DNA of 64,000 nt from CAWFZT01 sp963820415 (GTDB taxonomy: Bacteria > Chloroflexota > Anaerolineae > Anaerolineales > Anaerolineaceae): the NCBI GenBank assembly GCA_963820415.1, contig CAWFZT010000013.1, positions 114,571-178,570 on the forward strand, written 5' to 3'. A program made the position numbers and the translations under genes. Below the pieces are notes generated by a model that made no database searches, was not told where the DNA came from, and saw nothing but the letters and a program-made list of their open reading frames with translations. This document shows, piece by piece, positions 19,375 through 27,982 of this stretch (positions within the stretch are counted from its first letter, which is position 1; each line of letters starts with the position of its first letter).

Positions 19375-21023
19375 CGGTTGTCTCCCAACCCGATTTGTTC
19401 TGGCCTAATCGGCCTGGATAGGTGATAAAAAATTTGATAATCACCAATGGTCTTCTCCAACCAGGTTACACCGGCCTCCGAAAAACCATTCCTTAACCAT
19501 ACATCTAAAGCCGGATTGCGGGTAGTAATATAGGCCACCTGCTGGCTGTTTTCGACCAACGGGTCATAAGGCTGGTAGCGGTCGTCACGGGTAGTGTAGC
19601 GTAAATCCGGGTGGTATGGCAGACTGGGAATAAAAATCGTTTGCTCGTGGGATAGGAATGCCAACGGGTAGGCGACCCAATAGTTTGAATATCCAAAATG
19701 CTCACCGGCCTGGTCGAGAAAATTCAGCAGATCAGTGTCATACCGGTGATCAATCGAAGAGGGCGCGTAAAATTGGGTGGTGATCCCCGGCGGGTACACC
19801 GCGCTTTGCACTGTTCCCCAAAAATTAAAGACCACTACCATCCCAATCGTGAGGATCTGCCAATGGGTTTTTCGGAAGAAAGTCTGCACCATTTCAGCCG
19901 CTACCAGCGCCAGCGGGACACACAGGGGAAGGAAATACCGTCCGGAAGGATCAACACCAAACGAGGTGAATAAGAAACCCAATCCCAATACCAACCCAAC
20001 TCCACCCAGCATCCAATAAGTTGTCCTTTGGTTGTTCTTCCGGAACATGTTCTTTGCCAGAAAAGCAAACACTCCCAACCAGAAAATGAGCGCCAATGGC
20101 AGTAACGGCGCTGCCAGCCAGCGCACCTCCCAGGGTGGGCGTAATCCGAATAGGACCGTCCCTCCAAGCAGCACCAGGTTAATCAGGTGAGCGATTATTC
20201 TTCCTAAAAAGCTGGCCTGCTCGACCGATACCGCCGACCCAAACAGCTCACCAAATAGACTTCCCCATCCGGAACTAAGCGCAAAAGCCCACCAGGGTGA
20301 TGACCCGGCCAGGAATCCGAAAATAAAACCGCTTCCATTCAGGATTGCTCGCTTTATACTCACCAACTTTCTGCGCTGGATGAATGTAAGGAGGACGACC
20401 AGACTGACTGGAATGCCATAAACCAGGGTCAACCCGTTGGCCCACATGCCCAGGCCAACCAAGAAACCCAGCAGAATTGTGAGATATCTTGACTTTTTTT
20501 CATCAATAGTGAGGTTATGCACAGTGCTGAGGCCGGTAAGTAAGATCAGATTTCCGATCAATAAAGTTTCCCCGTAACCTCCCAGGCTGGCAGTCGTATA
20601 AAGGGTGACGTTCACGGCCGGGATTGCCAATAAACAACCAGCCAGGGCGCCGGTTTTAAGGGAGCCAAAAGCTGTCCTACCGATCCAGACTGTTGTTATA
20701 ATGGTAGCCAGGTAAAGTAATCCCTGGATTAGCCGGATCACCCAGACCTGTTGACCAAAAACTATAAAGCCCCCAGCCACCAGAAATGCATCCAGACTGC
20801 CCATGTAGGCTTGCCCATAGAAAAAGACCGGTCGTTCTCCAGCCAGGATGTGTCTGGCCATCAGGGCAACCACGGCTTCGTCCGCATTGAAAGGCACCAG
20901 GTTCATCCCGACCAACCAGGCTTTCAAGCCTCCTGCTGCGGCAAGAATCCCAAGCACTATACCAAGCCATTTCCACGGGATTTTCACCAATTCTATTTTA
21001 GCTTCAACCCTGAGAGTACACAA
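19371..21023 (-). CDS. GT39-like membrane glycosyltransferase
   Basis: A membrane protein of up to 550 residues with about eleven hydrophobic segments. The loop MNLVPFNADEAVVALMARHILAGERPVFFYGQAYMGSLDAF is typical of PMT_2/ArnT-like transferases that use polyprenyl-phosphate sugars. The longest start is TTG at 21021-21023; this leaves only 2 bp to the divergent gene, and a GTG at 20985-20987 (VKIPWKW) is a reasonable alternative. No convincing ribosome site supports either. It is the first gene of the second minus-strand glycosyltransferase run. Confidence 0.65.
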   Translation of the reverse strand: MCTLRVEAKIELVKIPWKWLGIVLGILAAAGGLKAWLVGMNLVPFNADEAVVALMARHILAGERPVFFYGQAYMGSLDAFLVAGGFIVFGQQVWVIRLIQGLLYLATIITTVWIGRTAFGSLKTGALAGCLLAIPAVNVTLYTTASLGGYGETLLIGNLILLTGLSTVHNLTIDEKKSRYLTILLGFLVGLGMWANGLTLVYGIPVSLVVLLTFIQRRKLVSIKRAILNGSGFIFGFLAGSSPWWAFALSSGWGSLFGELFGSAVSVEQASFLGRIIAHLINLVLLGGTVLFGLRPPWEVRWLAAPLLPLALIFWLGVFAFLAKNMFRKNNQRTTYWMLGGVGLVLGLGFLFTSFGVDPSGRYFLPLCVPLALVAAEMVQTFFRKTHWQILTIGMVVVFNFWGTVQSAVYPPGITTQFYAPSSIDHRYDTDLLNFLDQAGEHFGYSNYWVAYPLAFLSHEQTIFIPSLPYHPDLRYTTRDDRYQPYDPLVENSQQVAYITTRNPALDVWLRNGFSEAGVTWLEKTIGDYQIFYHLSRPIRPEQIGLGDNR

Positions 21024-21025
21024 CC

Positions 21026-22330
21026 TTGAAGAAGCTGCTGACTGAAAAAAAACTTTTGACTTTGGTCATCCTGATTATCCTGGCGCTGACCCTGGCATAC
21101 CTGGCTGGCCTTGCCGGGGTGCCTTTCCACCCGGATGAAAGCACGCAGTTATACATGAGCTCGGACTTCGACACACTTTTCTTCAGGCCGGCAGACCTGT
21201 TTTGGTCGGCTGCCCGCGAGCAGGATGCGCGCCAGAAATATCGTGAGCTGGACGCACCCCTGGCGCGTTATTTAATTGGCGTCGGACGAACCATCGCCGG
21301 CCTGCCTGCCTTACCGGTAGACTGGGATTGGTCAAAATCCTGGGAAGCGAACCAGACCGCCGGAGCTTTGCCAGATGCCAGATTGCTACTTGTCAGCCGG
21401 TTGAGCGTGGCACTTCTATTTCCTTTTAGCCTGTTCTTTATTTTCAAAAGCGGCCGGGCGATCGGAGGAAGCCCTATGGGCTGGGCAGCCTTGCTGCTTC
21501 TGGCATCGAACGCTCTTGTGTTGCTGCACACCCGGCGAGCTATGGCTGAGGGCGGCCTGATCTTTACCATCACGTTGTTCTTGTGGATGCTAACCAGACC
21601 AGTGAAACCAGCCTGGCTAATCGCTGTTGCTGCTGCCCTGGTATTTTGTAGCAAGCAATCGGCTGGCGTACTGGTATTGATCGGCCTGGTGTTTGTACTC
21701 TGGAAGGATGTGCAGCAAAAACATACGGGCCAAAAACTTATTATTAATTTAGCTTTGTATGGATTGGTCTTCGTTGCCGTTACTGTCTTATTAAATCCAT
21801 TTTTATGGAGTAACCCTGTCCAGGCAAGCCTGGCAGCCCTCCGCGCCCGGCAAGAACTGTTACACAACCAGGTGGCTGCCCTGGGAAACGTCCGCCCCGA
21901 CCTGGTGTTGGAATCGTTTCCTCAGCGCTTACTCGGGCTGGTTGTACAGTTATTCATAAACCAACCAGCAGTTGGTGATATAGGCAATTACATTGTTCAA
22001 ACCCAATCCGCCGAAGTAGCCTATTTTTCTTCTCCTTTCAACCAGTTTTTGCGGGGTTTTATAGGGGGAGGTGTATTGTTGATTCTGTCGATAAGCGGAT
22101 TTATCCTGGCAGCAGCCAGGGCAATCAAATCCGCTGGCCCTTCGCAGATGTTGACCCTGTTATTTCTGTTGAGCACTCTGTTGATATTTATCACGTTGAT
22201 CTGGTTTCTACCCATACCGTGGCAGAGATATTATCTCCCGCTCGTCCCTTTCACCTGCATCTGGACAGCCTATTTTCTTTCTATGGCAATTTCACTGATT
22301 CCCCACGTTAAACCAAATATTGCGGCCTGA
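21026..22330 (+). CDS. ArnT/PMT-like membrane glycosyltransferase
   Basis: A 434-residue protein with about nine transmembrane segments. The first loop GVPFHPDESTQLYMSSDFD carries the acidic pair of the GT-C fold, and DAPLARYLIGVGR resembles the second conserved loop of PMT_2 proteins. The frame cannot extend upstream of TTG 21026 because of a stop at 21011-21013. It is divergent from the neighbouring GT39-like gene with overlapping promoter space. The 3' end contains a palindrome that may terminate transcription. Confidence 0.65.
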   Translation: MKKLLTEKKLLTLVILIILALTLAYLAGLAGVPFHPDESTQLYMSSDFDTLFFRPADLFWSAAREQDARQKYRELDAPLARYLIGVGRTIAGLPALPVDWDWSKSWEANQTAGALPDARLLLVSRLSVALLFPFSLFFIFKSGRAIGGSPMGWAALLLLASNALVLLHTRRAMAEGGLIFTITLFLWMLTRPVKPAWLIAVAAALVFCSKQSAGVLVLIGLVFVLWKDVQQKHTGQKLIINLALYGLVFVAVTVLLNPFLWSNPVQASLAALRARQELLHNQVAALGNVRPDLVLESFPQRLLGLVVQLFINQPAVGDIGNYIVQTQSAEVAYFSSPFNQFLRGFIGGGVLLILSISGFILAAARAIKSAGPSQMLTLLFLLSTLLIFITLIWFLPIPWQRYYLPLVPFTCIWTAYFLSMAISLIPHVKPNIAA

Positions 22331-22342
22331 TCGCCGCAATAT
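22317..22342. terminator. Hairpin between convergent genes
   Basis: A perfect 10-bp inverted repeat (ATATTGCGGC and GCCGCAATAT, 6-base loop) overlaps the stop codon of the membrane gene and lies 17 bp before the end of the convergent gene. It has no long T-tract, so termination strength is uncertain. Confidence 0.5.
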
Positions 22343-22358
22343 CACAGTAATAGCTGTT

Positions 22359-23486
22359 CTATATATCTTTGTGGTAGACCCGGTGGCGCTTGTAGATTTC
22401 AGCGCCAATGGTAATCATATCCTTACGCACCTGCACAGCAGTATCCGCCATCTGGGTCTGTTCGGCATGGATAAAGCCAAAGTCTTTGATGGTTTTTTCC
22501 ATCTCTGCATACATCAGGGCATTTCCGCCGCGGCCTTGATATTCTGGAAGCACACCCACCCCATTCAATGAGACCCATTTCGTACGTTTCATATCCATCA
22601 TGATATCGACAATACCCCAGGGAGTTATGCGCCCTTTCCCGCGCTGGAGAGCTTCCGATACATCTGGGAAGGCCAGAATGAATCCCACCGCATCACCCTT
22701 GTGTAGGATTAACTTGATCAACCGCGGATCGGCGACGGTGATCAGGCTATCGACTACATATTTAATCTCACCTTCGGTGAAGGGGTAATATTCCCAGTTG
22801 TTGACAAAGGTTTTGTTATAAGCCTGACCGATACGCCAGGCCCATTTTTTTAGCTCGTTCTTGGTCTGAAAATTCTTGATTTCAAAAGTGCCGTGTTCTT
22901 TTACTTTTTCAGCAATTAATCTGGCTTTTTCAGGGAGTTGGAACTTGTCCCGGTGCATATAGCACGAGACGAAATCAACCTCGCGAGTGAAGCCCAGAGC
23001 GTCCATATGGTTCGGGAGATGAGCAAGATTGTAATTCATCATTGTCATCATCTGGCGATGCTGAAATCCTTCAACCTGGACGCCATATCCGTCAAAAGCG
23101 CTAAAACCTTTTGGCCCGATAAGGGCATTTAGACCACGCTCATGCGCCCAATCATATACCCGATCAAAAAGGGCGCTAACTACTTCCCGATCATCCTCGG
23201 TTTCCAACAGATAAAATACTGCCTGTTTTGTACCGTGGTATTTGTTGTAAGGTTTGTTTTCCAGGGCTGCTATTCGTCCGGCAATCTTTCCGTCTCTGCG
23301 AGCAACGAAGAAATCAGCTTCAGAATGCTCGTAGAAAGGGTGCTTTTTAGGATTCAGCATGGTCCGAATATCAATGAGAAATGGTGGGACCCACTGGGGT
23401 ACATCTTTATACAGATGGAAGGGGAACAGAATGAATTCATTTACCTGGGCTTTTGAGTTAACGTCAATTTGATCTACCTGGATCAT
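22359..23486 (-). CDS. GNAT-fold acyltransferase-like protein (YghO-type)
   Basis: A 375-residue soluble protein. The C-terminal third contains a GNAT acetyl-CoA motif (VSLNGVGVLPEYQGRGGNALMYAEMEK), and the N-terminal half has a divergent GNAT-like region (DFFVARRDGKIAGRIAALEN). The segments PPFLIDIRTMLNPKKHPFYEHSEADFF and GPKGFSAFDGYGVQVEGF are hallmarks of a conserved uncharacterised bacterial family. Acyl donor and acceptor are unknown. Its 5' region, shared with the SIS gene, contains palindrome copy B. Confidence 0.7.
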   Translation of the reverse strand: MIQVDQIDVNSKAQVNEFILFPFHLYKDVPQWVPPFLIDIRTMLNPKKHPFYEHSEADFFVARRDGKIAGRIAALENKPYNKYHGTKQAVFYLLETEDDREVVSALFDRVYDWAHERGLNALIGPKGFSAFDGYGVQVEGFQHRQMMTMMNYNLAHLPNHMDALGFTREVDFVSCYMHRDKFQLPEKARLIAEKVKEHGTFEIKNFQTKNELKKWAWRIGQAYNKTFVNNWEYYPFTEGEIKYVVDSLITVADPRLIKLILHKGDAVGFILAFPDVSEALQRGKGRITPWGIVDIMMDMKRTKWVSLNGVGVLPEYQGRGGNALMYAEMEKTIKDFGFIHAEQTQMADTAVQVRKDMITIGAEIYKRHRVYHKDI

Positions 23487-23630
23487 AGGTAACCTCTCTT
23501 AGGCTCTTGCTGTATCGATTTTGGATAGAAACAGTATACACCAGTTTCTTTATTGAATGGATAAATAAGTCGATTTATTTTCTGAGAAGGGATTATTGAC
23601 CAATTATCCCAACCCCCTTATACTAAATAG

Positions 23631-23724
23631 GGTTCTCTGGGAATAGCTGTAGTGAACTCCCAGATTTTGGGGTGTCATGACACCCCAAAATCTGGGGACC
23701 TTCCACGGAAAATCCTAATGAGCC
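23631..23724 (+). mobile_element. Palindromic MITE-like element, copy B
   Basis: A 94-bp near-palindrome centred at 23677/23678 (GTCATGAC core), running from GGTTC on the left to AGCC on the right. It is flanked by a perfect 8-bp direct repeat CTAAATAG (23623-23630 and 23725-23732), the strongest evidence in the window that this family moves by transposition. It fills part of a 324-bp divergent intergenic region; nothing else was recognised there. Confidence 0.88.
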
Positions 23725-23810
23725 CTAAATAGTTGTTGGTTGATCTGGAAAGTTTCCTGGTCTGAATATTCAGAATAAATAAATAAAACGCCAAAACGGA
23801 TGGAGAAGGC

Positions 23811-24851
23811 ATGTCAACATCAATCCTCGAATTTGAAATCCACGCCCAACCCGATGTGATCAGCGAGCTGCTGCACAAAGAAACGGAGAACGTCAATAAG
23901 ATAGCTGATGACCTGCGGGGCCGGTTCAAGTATGTGGTCATCGCAGCGCGCGGCACATCGGACAATGCAGCCCGTTATGCTCAATACCTTTTCGGAGCCC
24001 ATAATCGCCTGCAGGTCGCCCTGGCTACTCCCTCTCTCTTTACCTTATACGAATGTCCCCCTGACCTTTCAGAAGCCCTGGTGATTGGGATTTCACAATC
24101 TGGGCAATCCCCCGACATCGTCTCAGTCCTGTCTGAAGCTCACCGGCAGGGACGCCCTACCCTGGCAATTACCAACCTCCAGCAATCTCCTCTGGCCGAG
24201 GCTGCCGACCACGTCATTATGCTGCACGCCGGGCTTGAAAAAGCCGTGGCCGCCACTAAGACATACACCTCTTCATTGGCAGGTCTGGCGCTGTTTTCCT
24301 GCTGCCTGGAAAACAACGCCCAGCGTATGAAGGACCTTGAACGGGTTCCCCAGGCCATGCAAAGAGCATTTCTGGATCTCGAACCAGCGGCAAGTCATGT
24401 CGAACGATATCGTTATATGGCTCATTGCAATGTGATCGGACGTGGCTACAATTACAGTACATCTTTTGAGGTAGCGTTAAAGGTAAAAGAACTAACGCGT
24501 GTCGTCGCAGAACCTTACTCCTCGGCTGATTTCCGGCACGGCCCAGTGGCAACAGTAAGCCGAGGATTCCCAGTTTTTGTCGTTGCCCCTCAGGGCGCCA
24601 TCACCCAGGATATGATTGACCTGATCGCCCAACTCAAGGGGCTGGGAGCGGAACTGCTGGTTATCTCGGATGACCCCCAGCATTTATCCATTGCTAACCT
24701 GCCGCTGCCCATCCCGCCCGGGCTGCCTGAATGGCTGACCCCCCTTGTGGCAGTAATCCCAGGCCAACTGTTTGCTATGCAGTTGGCCATTGAAAAGGGC
24801 TTTAACGCAGACCAGCCCGAGGGGCTGACTAAAGTAACCGAAACTTTTTAA
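23811..24851 (+). CDS. SIS-domain sugar isomerase/deaminase (GlmS C-domain-like)
   Basis: A 346-residue protein made of two SIS domains, without the N-terminal glutaminase domain of GlmS. Motifs: AARGTSDNAARYAQYLF and ISQSGQSPDIVS in domain one, GRGYNYSTSFEVALKVKELT and ADFRHGPVA in domain two, and the C-terminal NADQPEGLTKVTETF. This matches AgaS/NagB-II type glucosamine-6-phosphate deaminases or related aldose-ketose isomerases. Ammonia-releasing deamination of GlcN-6-P is the most likely reaction. The next gene, murA, also works on amino-sugar metabolism. Confidence 0.82.
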   Translation: MSTSILEFEIHAQPDVISELLHKETENVNKIADDLRGRFKYVVIAARGTSDNAARYAQYLFGAHNRLQVALATPSLFTLYECPPDLSEALVIGISQSGQSPDIVSVLSEAHRQGRPTLAITNLQQSPLAEAADHVIMLHAGLEKAVAATKTYTSSLAGLALFSCCLENNAQRMKDLERVPQAMQRAFLDLEPAASHVERYRYMAHCNVIGRGYNYSTSFEVALKVKELTRVVAEPYSSADFRHGPVATVSRGFPVFVVAPQGAITQDMIDLIAQLKGLGAELLVISDDPQHLSIANLPLPIPPGLPEWLTPLVAVIPGQLFAMQLAIEKGFNADQPEGLTKVTETF

Positions 24852-24899
24852 GAATCGAAACCACCTGACGAATGAAACTCCTCCTTACCTTTTACAACA

Positions 24900-24993
24900 T
24901 GCCACTATTGCGGCCCCGTGGTGAACTCTCGGATTTGGGGTTGTCATGACAACCCCAAATCCAGGGGCCTTCCACGGCAAATCCCAATGAACC
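24900..24993 (+). mobile_element. Palindromic MITE-like element, copy C
   Basis: Same family as copies A, B, D, E. The inner arms (GGATTTGGGGTTG and complement) and the right end (CACGGCAAATCCCAATGAACC minus its first base) are intact, but the outer 14 bases of the left arm are diverged and no matching 8-bp flanks were found. It lies between the SIS gene and murA, so it may affect read-through between them. Confidence 0.8.
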
Positions 24994-25051
24994 ACTTTAA
25001 CCCTGTCGAATATCTTGCCAATCTGGCGATATAATTCCCCTGGAGGCTCAC

Positions 25052-26333
25052 ATGGAGAAATTTTTAATCGAAGGTGGTTTTCCTCTTTCCGGCGAAATAA
25101 CCCCATCCGGAAACAAGAACGCAGCTTTACCATTACTGGCTTCATGCTTACTGACCGACGAGCCAATTATCCTGAATAACGTTCCATCAATTCAAGACGT
25201 GCAGGTCATGCGCTCTCTCCTGGAAAGCCTGGGGGTCAATATATCCACGATCAACGTCCACACCTGGCAAATCCAGGCCAAAGAAGTCCGTCCCGCCAGT
25301 CTGGATTCGGATCTGACCAGGAAAATCCGCGCTTCTATTCTACTTGCAGGGCCAATGACTGCGAGATCTGGTGAACTGCATTTACCCCCCCCGGGCGGGG
25401 ATATAATTGGCCGGAGGCGAGTAGATACACATTTAATTGCTTTACGAAAACTGGGAGCTGAGATTAATTACGATCGCTCTTTCCATTTCAAGGCCGGGAG
25501 GTTGAAAGGGCGCGGATATTTTGCTCGATGAAACCAGTGTCACCGGCACTGAAAATGCCATTATGGCCTGCGCGACCGCCCAGGGAACTTCTATTATCCG
25601 CAACGCGGCCTCTGAACCCCACGTTCAGGAATTGTGTAATTTCCTGAACGTCATGGGAGCCAGGATCGATAATATCGGCTCGAATACTTTGCATATCGAA
25701 GGGGTAGCAAGGCTGCATGGTGGGGAATTTACTATCGGTCCAGATTACCTGGAGGTGGTCAGTTTTATCGGAGCGGCGGTTGTAACCCGCGGCTCTATTC
25801 GCATCCACGATGCCGGTTCGCAGTACCTGGATATGATTCGTCTTGTCTTCGGTCGGCTTGGTGTACAGTGGCAGGTGGAAGGTCAGGATATCGTCGTTCC
25901 CAAGGAGCAGGAACTTGTGATCGAGACTGACCTGGGTGGAGCGATTCCAGAAATCAAAATTATGCCCTGGCCTGCGTTCCCGACCGATCTGATGAGTAAC
26001 GCCATCGTTATTGCCACCCAATCGCACGGGACGATTCTCTTCCACGATTGGATGTATCCCAGCCGCATGTTCTTCACCGATAAACTGGTGGCGATGGGCG
26101 CACAGATCGTGCTGTGCGATCCTCACCGTTGCATTGTTCAAGGACCTAATATCTTATTTGGTGAAAAGATGGAGAGCCCCGATATCCGCGCCGGCATGGC
26201 GTTGGTATTAGCGGCGCTTTCAGCGCAGGGCAAATCCGTCATCCGCAACGTCGGCCAGATCGACCGGGGCTACGAGAATGTAGATGGGAAACTGGCTAGC
26301 CTGGGCGCGCATATCGAACGAGCTAAAGAATAA
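25052..26333 (+). pseudogene. murA: UDP-N-acetylglucosamine 1-carboxyvinyltransferase, single-base frameshift
   Basis: MurA transfers enolpyruvate from PEP to UDP-GlcNAc, the first committed step of peptidoglycan synthesis. The first frame (25052-25531) holds GGFPLSGEITPSGNKNAALP and RASILLAGPMTARSGELHLP; the second (to 26333) holds LLDETSVTGTENAIMACATA and PWPAFPTDLMSNAIVIATQ. The frames must join at about 25505-25510 (AAAGGG), where one extra base breaks LKGADILLDE. The active-site loop is GGDIIGRRRVD: residue 117 is Asp instead of the Cys of E. coli MurA (Cys115), as in fosfomycin-insensitive enzymes. Because murA is essential, the frameshift is either an assembly error or tolerated thanks to a second copy. 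Confidence 0.85.
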
Positions 26334-26334
26334 T

Positions 26335-26362
26335 AAAGAGGGCTGGAAATCCAGCCCTCTTT
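26335..26362. terminator. Bidirectional intrinsic terminator
   Basis: A perfect 12-bp stem (AAAGAGGGCTGG and CCAGCCCTCTTT, loop AAAT) with A/T tails on both sides lies between the 3' ends of murA and the thioredoxin gene and can serve both. Confidence 0.85.
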
Positions 26363-26378
26363 ATTATTTAACCCGGTC

Positions 26379-26738
26379 TCAATTATTTGAAATCGAAGCT
26401 TTTTCTACCACTGCTAGAAATTGAGTAACCATGCTGCGCAAAATTCCTTCGGGCAGAGCGCCTACTTGCCTGTGTACGATCTTACCATTCGAAATAAACA
26501 TCATCGTCGGTATGTTTAGAATGCCAAATTTACCAGCCGATTCAGGATTATCATCGACATTAACTTTGGCAATTAGCAATTTCCCGGCGTGCTCTTTAGC
26601 CAATTTTTCAAGAACTGGTGCAACCATTTTGCAAGGGCCGCACCACGGCGCCCAAAAATCAACGATGACCGGAACTGCCGCCTGCATGACAGTCTTTTCG
26701 AAAGCTGGGTCTGTCACATGAATGGGTTCTTCCAACAT
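26379..26738 (-). CDS. trxA: Thioredoxin
   Basis: A 119-residue thioredoxin with the active site WCGPC in VIVDFWAPWCGPCKMVAPVLEKLA, the buried Asp of the fold, and the cis-Pro in GILNIPTMM. It reduces protein disulfides in the cytoplasm using thioredoxin reductase. The ATG at 26736-26738 is chosen because an AGGAG site lies 6-7 bases upstream; the longer frame adds a 24-residue tail unlike any thioredoxin. A promoter (26843-26872) and an inverted repeat (26776-26818) lie in front of it. Confidence 0.93.
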   Translation of the reverse strand: MLEEPIHVTDPAFEKTVMQAAVPVIVDFWAPWCGPCKMVAPVLEKLAKEHAGKLLIAKVNVDDNPESAGKFGILNIPTMMFISNGKIVHRQVGALPEGILRSMVTQFLAVVEKASISNN

Positions 26739-26775
26739 TTTAATCTCCTTTGTAAGGTAAATTTCAGGAAGACCC

Positions 26776-26818
26776 TTTTTTGAGTATGCGCATTTCCCAT
26801 ATGTACACACTCAAAAAA
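26776..26818 (-). repeat. Inverted repeat in the thioredoxin leader
   Basis: TTTTTTGAGT (26776-26785) and ACTCAAAAAA (26809-26818) form a 10-bp stem around a 23-base loop, between the predicted promoter and start codon of the thioredoxin gene. Read on the reverse strand the right side is followed by GGG rather than a long T-run. It could be a leader hairpin or an operator; no regulator is known. Confidence 0.4.
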
Positions 26819-26842
26819 GAATCTTCTTATTTGTTTCTACAA

Positions 26843-26872
26843 AGTATAGCATACTGTTTATACGGTTACCAA
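26843..26872 (-). promoter_or_regulatory. Sigma-70-type promoter for thioredoxin
   Basis: On the reverse strand TTGGTA (26867-26872) and TATACT (26843-26848) are separated by 18 bp, with TGC in front of the -10 (extended). It lies about 105 bp before the start codon. Confidence 0.55.
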
Positions 26873-26986
26873 TATCTGTATCGTACTAACTTATACATGT
26901 AGCGTCGTCCGCCTTTGTGGGCGTCTCGTTTTCGATTGTCCGTGCTGTCCCAGCCGCTGCCTTTGAAGACGATTGCCGGGGCCAAA
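26866..26986 (-). pseudogene. Possible C-terminal remnant of an FmdB-type zinc-ribbon protein
   Basis: The reverse strand from about 26986 to a TAA at 26866-26868 reads DFLAPAIVFKGSGWDSTDN followed by a basic tail (RKRDAHKGGRRYMYK). The PAIVFKGSGW-x-x-TD motif is the C-terminal signature of FmdB/FmdE-family zinc-ribbon proteins. The N-terminal CxxC ribbon is absent: upstream the frame runs into the end of the response-regulator gene in another frame. This is probably a decayed 3' end, and the short match leaves room for chance. Confidence 0.45.
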
Positions 26987-26992
26987 AAATCA

Positions 26993-27721
26993 CTATGTGG
27001 TTTCTTTAGCTCGGCGATAATCGACGAACCTGTAACCCACTCCTCGTTCTGTCAGGATATATTGAGGGTTGGCAGGGTCTTTCTCTAATTTCTGGCGCAG
27101 ATAATTAATATACAATCTGACGTAATGGGGCTCATCCCGGTATTCATAACCCCAAACTTTAGACAAAAGTTGGTCATAAGTCAATACCCAACCCGCATTC
27201 TGAACCAGGTGATACAGCAAGCGATACTCGGTCGGGCGTAGTTTGACCAGGCTGCCGTCTACCCAAACCTCCCGTCGGCCAAAGTCAATCTTTAAACGGC
27301 CGTCTACCTCGATCAGCTCATGCGGTCCAGAACTGACCGATTCAGCTCGCCTGAGGACGGCCCGCACCCGGCTCACCAATTCCCTTGGGCTGAAAGGTTT
27401 GGTCACGTAGTCATCCGCCCCAAGTTCCAGACCGCGGACGCGGTCATCTTCTTCCCCTTTGGCGGTCAGCATGATCACCGGTACTGAGGATACCTCGCGG
27501 ATCATTTTCAAGACTTCAAACCCGTCCAGATCGGGGAGCATGACATCCAATAAGACAAGATCAGGCATTGAGTCACGCAAAGCCTGGATCGCCTGGAGCC
27601 CCCGATAAGCTTCAACTACGCTGAAACCGTCGTGTTCGAGATTGAGGTGGACGAAACGCGCCATTCTTTCTTCATCATCCACCACCAAAATGACCCTGTT
27701 CCGAAATGATTCTTCCGACAT
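26993..27721 (-). CDS. OmpR/PhoB-family response regulator
   Basis: A 242-residue regulator. The receiver domain (about 8-120) has the acidic pair VVDDEE, the phospho-acceptor Asp59 in [15 protein letters not shown], the switch Thr in MLTAKG and Lys in YVTKPF. The C-terminal winged helix (about 140-235) includes [17 protein letters not shown] and [16 protein letters not shown]...GVGYRF. It binds DNA when phosphorylated. No histidine kinase lies next to it; it closes an operon otherwise made of Ser/Thr-kinase signalling genes, only 3 bp after an 80-residue protein gene. Confidence 0.9.
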   Translation of the reverse strand: MSEESFRNRVILVVDDEERMARFVHLNLEHDGFSVVEAYRGLQAIQALRDSMPDLVLLDVMLPDLDGFEVLKMIREVSSVPVIMLTAKGEEDDRVRGLELGADDYVTKPFSPRELVSRVRAVLRRAESVSSGPHELIEVDGRLKIDFGRREVWVDGSLVKLRPTEYRLLYHLVQNAGWVLTYDQLLSKVWGYEYRDEPHYVRLYINYLRQKLEKDPANPQYILTERGVGYRFVDYRRAKETT

Positions 27722-27724
27722 ATT

Positions 27725-27967
27725 CTATTTCTCTCGCACGTGAGAAATAATTTCTTCTTCGCCTTCGGTGGCAACAATCTCGATGAAACTTACCCTGTGC
27801 ATTGGGAAGATCACGCTTGTGATATTTCCATCCAGGTAGAGGACATCTTTCCCATCTCGCCGGCGCGGGTTCCTAACCAATATTGTAGTATCCCCCGGAT
27901 TTGGGACAGCTTCTACTTCACCAAGGATAGGATCTTCATTCATCAGGTGTAAGACAATAGATGGCAT
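27725..27967 (-). CDS. Conserved small protein of unknown function
   Basis: An 80-residue acidic, soluble protein (MPSIVLHLMNEDPILGEVEAV start) with no cysteines, no membrane segment and no known motif that I recognise. It appears rich in beta strands (TTILVRNPRRRDGKDVLYLDGNITSVIFP). It sits 3 bp before the response regulator and 15 bp after the FHA gene, so it is surely translated with them. A role in the kinase/FHA signalling set is possible but not shown. Confidence 0.65.
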   Translation of the reverse strand: MPSIVLHLMNEDPILGEVEAVPNPGDTTILVRNPRRRDGKDVLYLDGNITSVIFPMHRVSFIEIVATEGEEEIISHVREK

Positions 27968-27982
27968 GAGATTCCTTGGGAA

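Noticed and set aside
25505..25510. Programmed +1 frameshifting at AAAGGG
   Set aside because: No known +1 signal (stop codon, Shine-Dalgarno-like stimulator) accompanies the site, and the same motif is shifted in an unrelated gene; an artefact or mutation is simpler.
25488..26141. 217-residue reverse-strand frame
   Set aside because: It is antisense to the murA C-terminal half, which has clear family motifs; the reverse frame has none.
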